Notes under the pieces: model-generated | Databases searched by the model: none | Seen by the model: only the letters and a program-made list of their open reading frames with translations | Told to the model about the DNA's origin: nothing | Part shown: in pieces, positions 18,920 through 27,663 of the stretch | Position numbering within the stretch: the first letter of the stretch is position 1 | How the letters are laid out: each line of letters opens with the position of its first letter | Made by a program: the position numbers and the translations under genes | Assembly: GCF_008297955.1 (NCBI RefSeq) | Contig: NZ_VTPY01000002.1 | Coordinates: forward strand, 310,001-374,000 | Length of the DNA stretch: 64,000 nucleotides | From: Billgrantia pellis | Lineage (GTDB): Bacteria; Pseudomonadota; Gammaproteobacteria; Pseudomonadales; Halomonadaceae | Direction of reading: 5' to 3'

Positions 18920-19374
18920 CAGCTCACCTCCAGAAACGAGAGCAGCCCCAGCGGCAGCGCGAGGTCGAGGGCGAAATTGAACAGCAGGAACACCACCACG
19001 CCCGACACCGCCCCGACCAGGTAGGCACCAAGCGGCCTCGCGCCCATGCGCCAGCAGAGGGTGCCGACAGCCAGCGTGGTGCTAAGGATGAAACCCAGCG
19101 GCTGCAGCAGCATGGCGTAGAGCACCAGCACGATCACGGCGACGATCAGCTCGATACCGGTGCGACCCCAGGGCCAGGCATTATCGGGATCGGGACGCAC
19201 GATCAGGTAAAGACTCGACACGCCGAGCACTACGGCCAGCAGCGTAGGAAAGGTGCCGGGGGTGATCCCCTCGGCACCGCCGAACGGTTCGGGAAACTGG
19301 CTGGCGCCCCAGCCGTAGGCAACGGCCAGGACGATCAGCAGCACACCGAAGATACGGTCGTTGAATGCCATCAC
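18919..19374 (-). CDS. tctB: Tripartite tricarboxylate transporter small permease TctB
   Basis: A 151-residue protein with four hydrophobic spans, the size and topology of TctB. The opening FNDRIFGVLLIVLAVAYGWGASQF and the FPTLLAVVLGVSSLYL block are typical. It overlaps tctC by four bases and tctA by one, so the three subunits are translated together. Confidence 0.92.
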   Translation of the reverse strand: MMAFNDRIFGVLLIVLAVAYGWGASQFPEPFGGAEGITPGTFPTLLAVVLGVSSLYLIVRPDPDNAWPWGRTGIELIVAVIVLVLYAMLLQPLGFILSTTLAVGTLCWRMGARPLGAYLVGAVSGVVVFLLFNFALDLALPLGLLSFLEVS

Positions 19375-20357
19375 TGAATCAGCCCGATATCCCTGGAGAG
19401 CGTCTCGATGTCCTCGATCTGCTCCTTGACGAACGTCTCGAACTCACCGGCGCTCATGTGAAACGGCATCAAGCCATTGTTTTTCATGATGTCCTGCCAC
19501 TCCTGGCTTGCGTAAATGGTGTCCATGGCATCGACCCAGTATTGCTTGGCCTCATCGGAGACATCCGCCGGCATGTAGAAGCCGCGCCAGTTGGGACCGA
19601 CCGCATCGATGCCCTGCTCGATAGCGGTGGGTATCTCGGCAAAATCGCCCGGTAGGCGCTCGTCGGAAAGCACCGCCAGCACGCGCAGGTCGCCGGACTC
19701 CATGAAGCCCTGAGCCTCGCTGATATCGCCGGTGAAGGCGTCCACGTGCCCACCCACGACCTGAGTCATGGCTTCGCCGCCATTGTTGTACGAGAGATAG
19801 GCAATGCGCGGCAGGTCCTCGACGCCGGCGGCATCCGCAGCGATCAACACCTTGAGGTGGTCCCAGCCCCCCTTGGCGCTGCCACCGGCAAACTTGACGC
19901 TGCGCGGATCTTCCTTCAGCGCCTCCATCAGTTCGGGCAGGTCGTCGTATTCGGCATCTGCCGCCACGGCGATCACGCCGTAATCGGCGCCCAGCGCCCC
20001 GATCCAGTTGACCATGTCGGCGTTCATGCCCGGGAACTGGCCTTGGGCCAGGCGGGTGGTCGTGGCGGTGGAGGCGGCCACCAGCAACTGCTCGTCGCCG
20101 GCGCGCTTGGATACGGTATGCGCGAAGGCAACACCGCCGCCGGCGCCCGCCATGTTGACGGTCTGCACGCTGCGCGGCACCAGGTCCAGTTCCTCCATCA
20201 CGTTACCCACGCTGCGGCAGGTGAAGTCCCAACCGCCGCCGGGGTCGGCCGGGGCAAGGCACTCCACCTTGCCCCGAGGCTCGAAGGCGATGGCGCTGCC
20301 GGCACCGAGAGTGAAGACGGCGATGGCAATGAATTTGAGCGGCATGTTCGTGGACAT
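19371..20357 (-). CDS. tctC: Tripartite tricarboxylate receptor (Bug family) TctC
   Basis: The 328-residue periplasmic receptor starts at ATG 20357, which has a GGAGGG ribosome site; the longer open frame upstream lacks signal character. A signal peptide ends near GSAIAFEPRG, followed by VECLAPADPGGGWDFTCR, the Bug-family ligand loop. FAGGSAKGGWDHLKV and LSYNNGGEAMTQVVGGHVDA match later conserved blocks. It is first in tctCBA and divergent from a four-gene regulatory operon, 191 bases away. Confidence 0.95.
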   Translation of the reverse strand: MSTNMPLKFIAIAVFTLGAGSAIAFEPRGKVECLAPADPGGGWDFTCRSVGNVMEELDLVPRSVQTVNMAGAGGGVAFAHTVSKRAGDEQLLVAASTATTTRLAQGQFPGMNADMVNWIGALGADYGVIAVAADAEYDDLPELMEALKEDPRSVKFAGGSAKGGWDHLKVLIAADAAGVEDLPRIAYLSYNNGGEAMTQVVGGHVDAFTGDISEAQGFMESGDLRVLAVLSDERLPGDFAEIPTAIEQGIDAVGPNWRGFYMPADVSDEAKQYWVDAMDTIYASQEWQDIMKNNGLMPFHMSAGEFETFVKEQIEDIETLSRDIGLIQ

Positions 20358-20548
20358 TGTCGATGTCCCTCCGGTCTTGTCGTGTTGTGCAAACGTGGCT
20401 TGCGGTAATTCGATGACCACCTTACAATTCTGTAAGGCAGAATATCGTTCTTCAGGATAGAAACTAGGCGTGCCGACAGGCAGCGTCAACGCATGGGGGC
20501 GCAATTGCGACCAAAGTCCAACGCCTCCCGACTCAGGAGACCCATGGC

Positions 20549-21151
20549 ATGGCCCAGGATCGCGTCGAAGCCGTCGAGCGTGCACTGACCGTACTGGAAG
20601 CGTTCGACGACGATCGGGAGTCATTCACCTTGGCCGATCTCGCCCAGGCGACCGGCTACTACAAAAGCACCCTGCTGCGCCTGCTTGGTTCACTGGCCCG
20701 TTTCGACTATGTGCAGCGTAGCCATGACGGGCGTTGGAGCCTGGGTCACGCGCCGCTTCGACTGGCACGACGTCATCCTCCCAGCCGCCACCTGAGCGCG
20801 CGCATCCAGCCGCTGCTCGACCGACTGGCCATCGAGACCGGCGAGACCGCCGCCCTGCTCGAAAACCATGGTCGCCAAGTCGAGTGCCGGTTGGTGGCCC
20901 TGCCCAACGCGGCGCTACGCCACGAGCTGCGGCCGGGCAGTCAGTGGCCCCTGGCCGCTGGGGACGACCCCCGCCCCGAGTTGCCTGGCGGCAAGATGCT
21001 GCTGCAAACCCTGCCCAGCGTTCCCGGCGAACCCAAGCGCTGGTTGACCCTCTCGGGCCCGTCGAGTCGTCTCGATGCGCACAGCGAGGCCGCGCTGAGA
21101 GCGGCGCGGGAGGAATTGACGACCAAGTACGAGACGGAGGCCGTGACATGA
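20549..21151 (+). CDS. IclR-family regulator with shortened effector domain
   Basis: The first 75 residues form an IclR winged helix-turn-helix (RALTVLEAF, LADLAQATGYYKSTLLRLL, RWSLGHAPLRLAR). The effector domain is compressed: GETAALLENHGRQVECRLV and the terminal LTLSGPSSRLDAHSEAALRAA are recognisable, but about 50 residues between them are missing relative to the usual 250-residue protein. Its stop overlaps the response-regulator start (ATGA), so it is co-translated with a two-component system. It likely acts on the divergent tctCBA promoter. Whether it still binds a small ligand is open. Confidence 0.85.
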   Translation: MAQDRVEAVERALTVLEAFDDDRESFTLADLAQATGYYKSTLLRLLGSLARFDYVQRSHDGRWSLGHAPLRLARRHPPSRHLSARIQPLLDRLAIETGETAALLENHGRQVECRLVALPNAALRHELRPGSQWPLAAGDDPRPELPGGKMLLQTLPSVPGEPKRWLTLSGPSSRLDAHSEAALRAAREELTTKYETEAVT

Positions 21152-21810
21152 ACCTGCTACTCGTCGAAGACGATCATCTGCTGGCCGAGACTCTCCAGGA
21201 TGCGCTTGTCCTCGAGGGTTATGGCGTAACGCATCTGGCCGACGGCGACGCCGCGCGCCGGCACCTTGAAAGCCTTGAGCACGGACATGCGCTGGTCCTG
21301 CTGGATCTCAATCTTCCCGGGGCCAGCGGGCTCGAAGTACTCGAGGCGCTACGACGCCACGACCGGGACACGCCGGTGCTGATCCTCACCGCCCGAGGCG
21401 CGGTGGAGGATCGCGTGCGCGGGCTCGACCTCGGAGCCGACGACTACCTGGCCAAGCCCTTCTCGCTCGAGGAGCTCGAAGCCCGCGTTCGCGCCCTGCT
21501 GCGCCGTCGATCGCGCGGCCAGGAGCTGAGCGTCGGCTCGCTGCACTTCGATGGCCTGGCACAACGCTTCACCCTGTCGGGCGAGCCTCTGGCCCTGCCG
21601 CCCCGTGAGCAGCGTCTGCTGGGTTGCCTGATGCGACACGCCGGCGAGCCCGTCGACAAGGCGCGCCTGGCCGATGAAGCCTTCCAGGGCGAGCCCATGG
21701 GCGACAACGCCATCGAGGTCTACGTACATCGGCTGCGCAAGCGGCTGGGAGGCCGCGACGTCGCCTTGCGTACAGTGCGCGGCCTCGGCTATTTGCTGGA
21801 GGCGACGTGA
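21148..21810 (+). CDS. tctD: OmpR-family response regulator (TctD-like)
   Basis: A 220-residue regulator with receiver domain (VEDD at 6-9, phosphorylated Asp53 in LLDLNLP, Lys103 in LAKPF) and a C-terminal winged helix (LPPREQRLLGCLM; NAIEVYVHRLRKRLG). The start at 21148 is preceded by ACGGAGG and overlaps the iclR stop; an upstream frame extension is not real. It probably activates the divergent tctCBA genes upon signalling from the adjacent kinase. The name follows context and family, not a demonstrated orthologue. Confidence 0.92.
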   Translation: MNLLLVEDDHLLAETLQDALVLEGYGVTHLADGDAARRHLESLEHGHALVLLDLNLPGASGLEVLEALRRHDRDTPVLILTARGAVEDRVRGLDLGADDYLAKPFSLEELEARVRALLRRRSRGQELSVGSLHFDGLAQRFTLSGEPLALPPREQRLLGCLMRHAGEPVDKARLADEAFQGEPMGDNAIEVYVHRLRKRLGGRDVALRTVRGLGYLLEAT

Positions 21811-23180
21811 AACGCGGCGACAGTCTCTACCGCAGGCTGCTGGCCTGGCTGCTGTTGCCGCTCCTGGCGCTAGGCGGACTGATGGTATTCCAGGCCTGGG
21901 TGGATGCGCGTCACACCGCCGATCGCGCCTTCGACCGGCTGCTCGAGGCGGCCAGTCTGGCGATCGCCGAGCAAGTCCAATGGCAGGACGACCGGTTGTG
22001 GCTCGACCTGCCCCCTGCGGCGCTGGATATGCTGGCCACCGACGCCGAGGAGCGGGTCTTCTACAGTCTGGTGGATCGTGATGGACGCTTCATCACCGGC
22101 AACGCCAAGCTGCCCGGCGATGCGCGGGATGATGCTGCGTCGGGGGATACCCTGCTATTTCGCAATGTCGTCTGGCAGGGCATGACGCTGCGCCAGGGCG
22201 TGCGCCGTTCACGGCTGGAGGACTGGCGCCTCAGGGAACGCTTCGAGATTCGTGTGGCGCATAGTCGCGAGGGTCGCGACGCCCTGATGCACGAACTGCT
22301 GCGCGCCAACCTCGCCTACATCCTCGCCATGTCATTGCTCGCCGTCGCGGCACTGGTGGTGGCGATACGCTCGGCTCTTGCCCCCCTTACGCGGCTGCGG
22401 CGTGCCATCCGCGCTCGCGATCCACGTACCCTGGCGCCCCTGGACCTGCCGCTGCCGCGCGAACTGGCCGAGTTGCGCGAGACCCTGAACGAACTGCTGG
22501 CGCGCATGCGCCGGGTCCGCGCCAACCAAGAGCGCTTCATCGGTGACGCCTCACATCAGTTGCGCACTCCCCTGGCGGGACTCTCGGCCCGAGCCGAACT
22601 GGCCCTGCGGCATGACGATCCCGCCCGCTGGCGCGATGCACTAAGCGCCATGCAGGCGTCCAGCGCGCGTACCGCACGCTTGGCCATGCAACTGCTGTCG
22701 CTGACGCGGCTCGACAATCCCGAGTACCGCCCCGAGCTGGCGCCTCTGGACCTCAACGATCTCGCCCGCCAGGCGGTTCGCGACCACTGGGCCGGCTGCC
22801 ATCGCCAGGGTATCGACCTCGGCGTGGAATGTGCCCCACGGCCCGTCCGGGTCCATGGCATCGACTGGCAGTTGCAGGAAGCCTTGAACAACCTGATCGA
22901 CAACGCCTGTCGCTACGGTGCCCAGCGCATCACGCTGCGCACCCATGCACAGCCGCCCATGCTGGAAGTCGAGGATGACGGTCCCGGCATTCCCGAATCC
23001 CGCCGCCTGCTGGTGCTGCGTCCTTTTCACCGCGGCGTGGAGGGAGGCGAAGGCTCGGGATTAGGCCTGGCCATCGTCGACAGCATTGCCCGCGCCCACG
23101 GCGCACGGCTCGAGCTGACCCAAGGCCCGAACGACAGCGGACTCATCGTGCGTCTTCGCTTCAGCGAGGAGAGCCCATGA
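21807..23180 (+). CDS. tctE: Sensor histidine kinase (TctE-like)
   Basis: A 457-residue membrane kinase with spans at about 12-30 and 170-188 flanking a periplasmic sensor region that includes the 2CSK-type N-terminal pattern seen in TctE/QseC kinases. It has a HAMP-like stretch, His250 in the H box FIGDASHQLRTPLAGL, N box NNLIDNACRYG, and G boxes VEDDGPGIP and GSGLGLAIV. It overlaps the regulator gene by four bases and the following binding-protein gene by four. The likely signal is an extracytoplasmic carboxylate, sensed directly or through the adjacent periplasmic protein. Confidence 0.92.
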   Translation: MKRGDSLYRRLLAWLLLPLLALGGLMVFQAWVDARHTADRAFDRLLEAASLAIAEQVQWQDDRLWLDLPPAALDMLATDAEERVFYSLVDRDGRFITGNAKLPGDARDDAASGDTLLFRNVVWQGMTLRQGVRRSRLEDWRLRERFEIRVAHSREGRDALMHELLRANLAYILAMSLLAVAALVVAIRSALAPLTRLRRAIRARDPRTLAPLDLPLPRELAELRETLNELLARMRRVRANQERFIGDASHQLRTPLAGLSARAELALRHDDPARWRDALSAMQASSARTARLAMQLLSLTRLDNPEYRPELAPLDLNDLARQAVRDHWAGCHRQGIDLGVECAPRPVRVHGIDWQLQEALNNLIDNACRYGAQRITLRTHAQPPMLEVEDDGPGIPESRRLLVLRPFHRGVEGGEGSGLGLAIVDSIARAHGARLELTQGPNDSGLIVRLRFSEESP

Positions 23181-24250
23181 TCCGTGCCCTGTTCTGGTGG
23201 CTTCTCGCCCTGTGGAGCCTGGCCGCCACAGCCGAGGAAACCCTGCACTACCCGGCCGATCCAGAGGCCGGGACGCCCCAACAATTGATCGTTCACGCCG
23301 CCCTGGATCTGCCCCAGGTACGCCCCGTGCTCGAGGCATTCCATCGGAGCCACCCGCGCATCGAGCTGACCTACCGCAACCTGACGACCCTGGAGCTTCA
23401 CCAGCGCTTTCTCGATGCGCCGGATGCCGCCGACGTGGTGCTCTCCTCCGCCATGCCCTGGCAGTATCATCTCGCCAACGACGGCCATGCCCAGCCACTC
23501 GAGAGTGACGTGGTGCGGCGCTGGCCGGCATGGGCCCAGTGGCGCGGCGAATTGTTCGCCTTCACCTTCGAACCCATCGTGATGGTAGTGCATCGCGACC
23601 TGATCGAACGCTTCGGCGAGGTGCGCAGTCACGAGGACCTGCTCGAACTGCTGAACGAGCACGCCGACGCACTGGCAGGCCGTATCGTTACCTACGACCC
23701 GGTGCGCAGCGGCGCAGGATACACCTACGCCATCGAGGAATCGCGACTCTCGCCACGCTACTGGGATCTGGTCTCGGCCTTGGGGCGCGCCCGCGCGGCA
23801 CTCGCCGACACCACCGGCGAGATGCTCGACGGGCTCGAAGAGGGGCGCTACCTCCTGGGCTACAACCTGCTCGGCAGCTATGCCCGGGATACGGTAGCCG
23901 AACATCCGGACCTGAACATGGTAGTCCCCGAGGACTATGCGCTGGTCACCCAGCGCCTCGCCTTCATTCCGCGATTGGCGCCGCATCCCGAAGCGGCCGC
24001 CCTGTTCATGGAGTTCCTGCTCAGCGAAGCCGGGCAACGCACGATTGCCGAACAGACCCATCTCGGTGGCATGCACCCCTCCCTGTCAGGGCCTGGTACC
24101 GCCGATGCCCTGCGCGAGGAGGTCGGCGATGCTCTGCGACCGATCTCGATCGGCCCCGGCCTGCTGGCCACCCTGGATCGGCTCAAGCGCGAGGCCCTGC
24201 TGGCCCGCTGGCGGCGCGAGTTTCAGCGCGAGGTGCCGCCGCTACGCTAA
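23177..24250 (+). CDS. Periplasmic ABC-type solute-binding protein, probable sensing partner
   Basis: The 357-residue protein has a signal peptide ending near LAATAEE and then a type II periplasmic-binding fold of the AfuA/iron(III)-type: LIVHAALDLPQVRPVLEAFHRS split by loops, DVVLSSAMPWQYHLAND, GRIVTYDPVRSGAGYTYA and NMVVPEDYALVTQR. No ABC permease or ATPase is nearby. Translation is coupled to the kinase (ATGA overlap), the arrangement of three-component systems such as PgtCBA, where a binding protein tunes a kinase. The ligand is unknown. A sensing role is inference from gene order. Confidence 0.85.
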   Translation: MIRALFWWLLALWSLAATAEETLHYPADPEAGTPQQLIVHAALDLPQVRPVLEAFHRSHPRIELTYRNLTTLELHQRFLDAPDAADVVLSSAMPWQYHLANDGHAQPLESDVVRRWPAWAQWRGELFAFTFEPIVMVVHRDLIERFGEVRSHEDLLELLNEHADALAGRIVTYDPVRSGAGYTYAIEESRLSPRYWDLVSALGRARAALADTTGEMLDGLEEGRYLLGYNLLGSYARDTVAEHPDLNMVVPEDYALVTQRLAFIPRLAPHPEAAALFMEFLLSEAGQRTIAEQTHLGGMHPSLSGPGTADALREEVGDALRPISIGPGLLATLDRLKREALLARWRREFQREVPPLR

Positions 24251-24263
24251 TCGACTGAACGAC

Positions 24264-24302
24264 GAAAACGCCTCGCTTCCGCCGCAGCGGGAGCGAAGCG
24301 AG
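24264..24302 (-). terminator. Terminator of the NSS transporter gene
   Basis: CTCGCTTC (24272-24279) pairs with GAAGCGAG (24295-24302), with a further GC-rich inner stem. On the minus strand the stem is followed by GCGTTTTCG. It lies 30 bases past the transporter stop; the same stem may also help end the convergent sensor operon. Confidence 0.6.
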
Positions 24303-24331
24303 TCATCGATAGCGCCGGCTTGCGCGGCGCC

Positions 24332-25792
24332 TCAGCCGGCTAGCGTACGGCGCAGACGCGGGCTGGCCATTTCGCCGATCAATGTGACCAGCACCAGCAC
24401 GGCGAGCAGCCACGGCCAGTGAATACCGAACTGCAGGCGCGCGATGCCCAGCGCATCGACGAAGATCAACAAGATGCCCAGCGGGCTCACGTAGCGGACC
24501 ATGAAAAGCCAGAGCGCATGCCAATACGGCGCCAGCCCCAGCTCCTCGCGGAAAGTCTCGCTCTTCAGCACGAAGCCGGCCAACAGCACCATGCCCAGGC
24601 CACCCAGCGGCATCATCCAGCGCGACGTCAGGTAATCGAGCCAGTCGAAGAAATGACGCCCCGCCAGGGTCCAGTCGGCCCCGATGTTGAACGACAGCAT
24701 CGCCAGGGTACTGACCAACCACAGTACGATGCCGGTGCCCCACGCCGCGGTGCGACGGGTGATGCCTTTATTGTCGACCAGCCAGGAGACGGTCGCCTCG
24801 ACCATCGAAATCGACGAGGTCAGTGCGGCCATCGACAGCATGATGAAGAACAGCACGCCGAATAGCGTACCCAGCGGCATGGCTTGGAAGGCCAAAGGCA
24901 GGCTCATGAACAGCAGTCCAGGGCCTCCTTCGGGACTCATGCCGTTGGCGAAGATCACCGGGAAGATCGCCAGGCCGGCCATCAGCGCCACCAGGGTATC
25001 GGCCACCGCCACGCTGAAGGTGGTGCGCGCGATCGAAGCGCCGGCGGGTAGGTAGCTGCCGTAGGTCAGAATCGCACCGGACGCCAATGACAAGGTGAAG
25101 AACGCATGCCCCAGCGCGGCCAACATGCCTTCGCTGGACAAACTGCCGGTATTGAACGAAAACAGAAAGCGCCACGCCTCGGCGAAGCCGCCCGAGAACA
25201 TACCGTAGCCGATCAGGATCATCAGCATGATCACCATGCCTGGCATCATCCAACTGACGCTCTTCTCGATGCCCGCCTGCACGCCCTTGCCCACGATCAG
25301 CATGGTGGCAAGCGTCACCAGGGTGCTCCAGAAGCCAAGGTTGAATGGGTTCTCGTTATTGGCAACGAAGATCGCCACCATGTCGTCGACGCCGGAGCCA
25401 TTCAGGCCGCCGCTCAGCATCTTCCACAGATAGGAGAACGACCAGCCGGCCACCACCACGTAGAACGAGAGGATCATGAAGCCGCACAACATTGCCACCC
25501 AGCCCAGCAGCGACCAGGCGGAGCTTCTGCCGGACTCGGACACTACCCGGCGCACCGCATCGATGGGGCTGCCGCGACCGCGGCGACCGAAAGCGATCTC
25601 GGTCATCATGACCGGCACGCCCACCGCCAGGATGCACACCAGATAGACCAGCACGAAGGCACCGCCTCCATGCTCGCCGGTCATGTAGGGGAATTTCCAG
25701 ATATTGCCCAAGCCAACGGCAGAACCCGTTGCCGCCAGCACGAACCCCCAGCGGCCTAGCCACTGGGCGCGAGGTTGTTGCTCGGTCGTCAT
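24332..25792 (-). CDS. Neurotransmitter:sodium symporter (NSS/SNF) family transporter
   Basis: A 486-residue transporter with about 11-12 spans. The N-terminus WGFVLAATGSAVGLGNIWKFPYMTGEHGGGAF, seen in pieces, is the sodium- and substrate-binding TM1 signature of NSS/LeuT proteins. Bacterial members import amino acids (often hydrophobic or aromatic) or other amines with Na+. It is next to hppD, which hints at an aromatic amino acid substrate, but no TyrR-type box was found before it. The N-terminal motif makes the family assignment secure; the substrate is not. Confidence 0.93.
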   Translation of the reverse strand: MTTEQQPRAQWLGRWGFVLAATGSAVGLGNIWKFPYMTGEHGGGAFVLVYLVCILAVGVPVMMTEIAFGRRGRGSPIDAVRRVVSESGRSSAWSLLGWVAMLCGFMILSFYVVVAGWSFSYLWKMLSGGLNGSGVDDMVAIFVANNENPFNLGFWSTLVTLATMLIVGKGVQAGIEKSVSWMMPGMVIMLMILIGYGMFSGGFAEAWRFLFSFNTGSLSSEGMLAALGHAFFTLSLASGAILTYGSYLPAGASIARTTFSVAVADTLVALMAGLAIFPVIFANGMSPEGGPGLLFMSLPLAFQAMPLGTLFGVLFFIMLSMAALTSSISMVEATVSWLVDNKGITRRTAAWGTGIVLWLVSTLAMLSFNIGADWTLAGRHFFDWLDYLTSRWMMPLGGLGMVLLAGFVLKSETFREELGLAPYWHALWLFMVRYVSPLGILLIFVDALGIARLQFGIHWPWLLAVLVLVTLIGEMASPRLRRTLAG

Positions 25793-25943
25793 TACGTCAC
25801 CAGAAAAGTGGAATTGTTATCTACCTACCCAATGCCCAGGAAAATTGGGGGGCATTGTGAAGGATTTTGTTGGTAAATGGGAGCGGAGCGACTTTTTATT
25901 CTAATAGTTCCTACAAGATAATAAGAAAGCCATGATTGCGGTC

Positions 25944-26050
25944 GCGAGCGAAGATAGGCTGGCCGCCGCCGGAGCGGAGCTGTCGGAGTGTAGCCCCTGC
26001 TACATGAAGACAGCGACGGTCCGACGCATCGGCACCGCCGGCGGCCAGCT
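25944..26050. repeat. Hairpin-rich intergenic repeat, copy A
   Basis: The 300-base gap between the NSS gene and hppD holds this element. It contains a closing stem GCTGGCCGCCG / CGGCGGCCAGC, an inner hairpin TGTAGCCCCTGCTACA and the block CGGTCCGACGCATCGGCACCGC near its end. The blocks CGAGCGAAG, TAGGCTGGCC, CGGAG and CGGTCCGACGC recur in the same order at 27500-27620. The rest of the gap (25793-25943) is AT-richer and shows no gene. Confidence 0.65.
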
Positions 26051-26092
26051 CTTTTCATCAAGCGCGCGAGCGCAGCAATAAATCAGGCATTC

Positions 26093-27184
26093 CTAGAGTA
26101 CGCCGCGGCGCATCTGATCTTCCTCGATCGACTCGAACAGGGCCTTGAAGTTGCCCTCGCCGAAACCGTCGTTGCCCTTGCGCTGGATGATCTCGAAGAA
26201 GATCGGGCCGATCACGGTTTCGGTGAAGATCTGCAGCAGCACGCCCTCATCGGGGCCACCGTCGATCAGCAAGCTAAGCTCGCGCAGATCCTCGACGTTT
26301 TCCTCGTGGTTGGGCACACGCTGGTCGACCTTCTCGTAGTAGGTGTCCGGCGTGGAGAGGAATGTCACCCCGTTGTCGCGCAGCGCACGCACCGTGGCGT
26401 AAATATTGTCGGTGGACATCGCCAGGTGCTGAATGCCTTCGCCGTTGTATTCACGCAGGAATTCGGCGATCTGCGAGGTGTCGTCGGCCGATTCGTTGAT
26501 CGGAATGTGCATCTTGCCACACGGCGCGGTCATGGCCCGGGAGTGCAACCCCGTCTTCTTGCCCTTGATGTCGAAATAACGGTTCTCGCGGAAGTTGGCG
26601 ATTTCAGTATAAAAATCGGCCCATTTGTCCATCTGGCCGCGGTCGACGTTGTGGGTCAGGTGATCGAGCACCTTGAGACCCACGCTATTGTCGTCACGCG
26701 AGCGGCCGGGAATCGCCTCGAAGTCGATGTCGTAGATGGCACGCCCTTCGTTATCGACCTTCTCGTCGACGAAGTAGAGCAGCGAACCGCCGATGCCGCG
26801 TACGGCAGGAATGCCCACCTCGCCCGGACCGATCGGATTCTCAACCGCCTCGGCGCCGTGGGCCACGGCGTAGTCGAACGCCTGCTTGGCATCGGCCACT
26901 TTCCAGGCCATGGCGCAGGCGCTGGGCCCGTGCACACGGGCGAACTCGGCGGCATGGCTGTCGGGCTCGGCGTTGAGTACGAAGTTGATGTTCTCCTGCT
27001 GGAACAGGAACACCTGCTTGGAGCGGTGCTTGCGGGTCTCGGTGAAACCCATGCGATTGAACAGCGCACGCAGCGCCTCGATGCCTTCGGCGGTCGGCGC
27101 GCTGTACTCGACGAATTCGAAGCCATTGGTGCCGATGGGGTTCTCTTGGCTGATCGGTGACACGGTATTGGCGGGTGCGTTCAT
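26093..27184 (-). CDS. hppD: 4-hydroxyphenylpyruvate dioxygenase
   Basis: HppD converts 4-hydroxyphenylpyruvate to homogentisate, the committed step of tyrosine breakdown. The 363-residue protein has the two VOC domains of this family. Iron ligands are visible as His175 (LDHLTHNV), the His of GIQHLAMSTDN and the Glu of FFEIIQRKG near the C-terminus. It stands alone; genes for homogentisate breakdown are not in the window. Two TyrR-type boxes precede it, tying it to phhR/phhAB located 15 kb away. Confidence 0.97.
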   Translation of the reverse strand: MNAPANTVSPISQENPIGTNGFEFVEYSAPTAEGIEALRALFNRMGFTETRKHRSKQVFLFQQENINFVLNAEPDSHAAEFARVHGPSACAMAWKVADAKQAFDYAVAHGAEAVENPIGPGEVGIPAVRGIGGSLLYFVDEKVDNEGRAIYDIDFEAIPGRSRDDNSVGLKVLDHLTHNVDRGQMDKWADFYTEIANFRENRYFDIKGKKTGLHSRAMTAPCGKMHIPINESADDTSQIAEFLREYNGEGIQHLAMSTDNIYATVRALRDNGVTFLSTPDTYYEKVDQRVPNHEENVEDLRELSLLIDGGPDEGVLLQIFTETVIGPIFFEIIQRKGNDGFGEGNFKALFESIEEDQMRRGVL

Positions 27185-27329
27185 GCTTACCTCCAGGGGA
27201 TTTGCCGTTGTTATGTCGTGCAGTCATGGATACCGCACGGGTGCCCCCAGCCTAGTGCGCACGCTCCCCCCTCGAAACGCTCCTTTGCGACCTGGCGCGC
27301 GGGCGGCAAATGTTCGGCCTCACCTCTAT

Positions 27330-27347
27330 CGTAAGAAAAACCTTACA
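27330..27347. promoter_or_regulatory. TyrR/PhhR-type box upstream of hppD (proximal)
   Basis: CGTAAG-AAAAAC-CTTACA fits the TyrR-family operator TGTAAA-N6-TTTACA with compensating changes that preserve the dyad. It is centred about 155 bases before the hppD start. Confidence 0.6.
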
Positions 27348-27401
27348 GCGCTCTGAACTCCATAAATCCAGCCTTCGGAGTGGTTCGCCAGCCTGACACG
27401 G

Positions 27402-27419
27402 CGTAAAGCCATCTTTACA
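27402..27419. promoter_or_regulatory. TyrR/PhhR-type box upstream of hppD (distal)
   Basis: CGTAAA-GCCATC-TTTACA differs from the TyrR consensus TGTAAA-N6-TTTACA at one base. It is 72 bases from the proximal box (about seven helical turns). The rest of the 479-base gap (27185-27663) holds the second intergenic repeat and no gene. Confidence 0.7.
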
Positions 27420-27499
27420 ACCATCGATCGAGTGTCAGCAGGGAAGCGCTGCACAAATTGGCGAGCGAGATGAAGCGCAAGGCGCACGGAGCACGGAAC

Positions 27500-27620
27500 C
27501 GAGCGAAGCGACAAACAGCCGTAGGCTGGCCCCGAAGGGGCGAGAAGCCGAAGGCTTAGAGTCAACCGGAGCATATGGGGTATATGTGAGGATCCGCCGG
27601 TCCGACGCTTCGGCACCGCG
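27500..27620. repeat. Hairpin-rich intergenic repeat, copy B
   Basis: This element contains successive small hairpins AGCC-gta-GGCT, GCCCC-gaa-GGGGC, AAGCC-gaa-GGCTT and CATAT-ggggt-ATATG, then CCGGTCCGACGCTTCGGCACC. It shares an ordered set of blocks with copy A at 25944-26050, in the same orientation. The central hairpin has different bases in the two copies yet remains paired. It lies downstream of argO. Confidence 0.65.
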
Positions 27621-27663
27621 CAACGCAGCGATTCGCTCGCGCAGCCATTTAGGCAGTGTTTCC

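Noticed and set aside
27330..27347. GacA-type box (TGTAAG-N6-CTTACA) upstream of hppD
   Set aside because: The dyad does resemble a GacA site, but a second, TyrR-consensus dyad lies 72 bases away and the gene is a tyrosine catabolic enzyme, so a PhhR box is the simpler reading.
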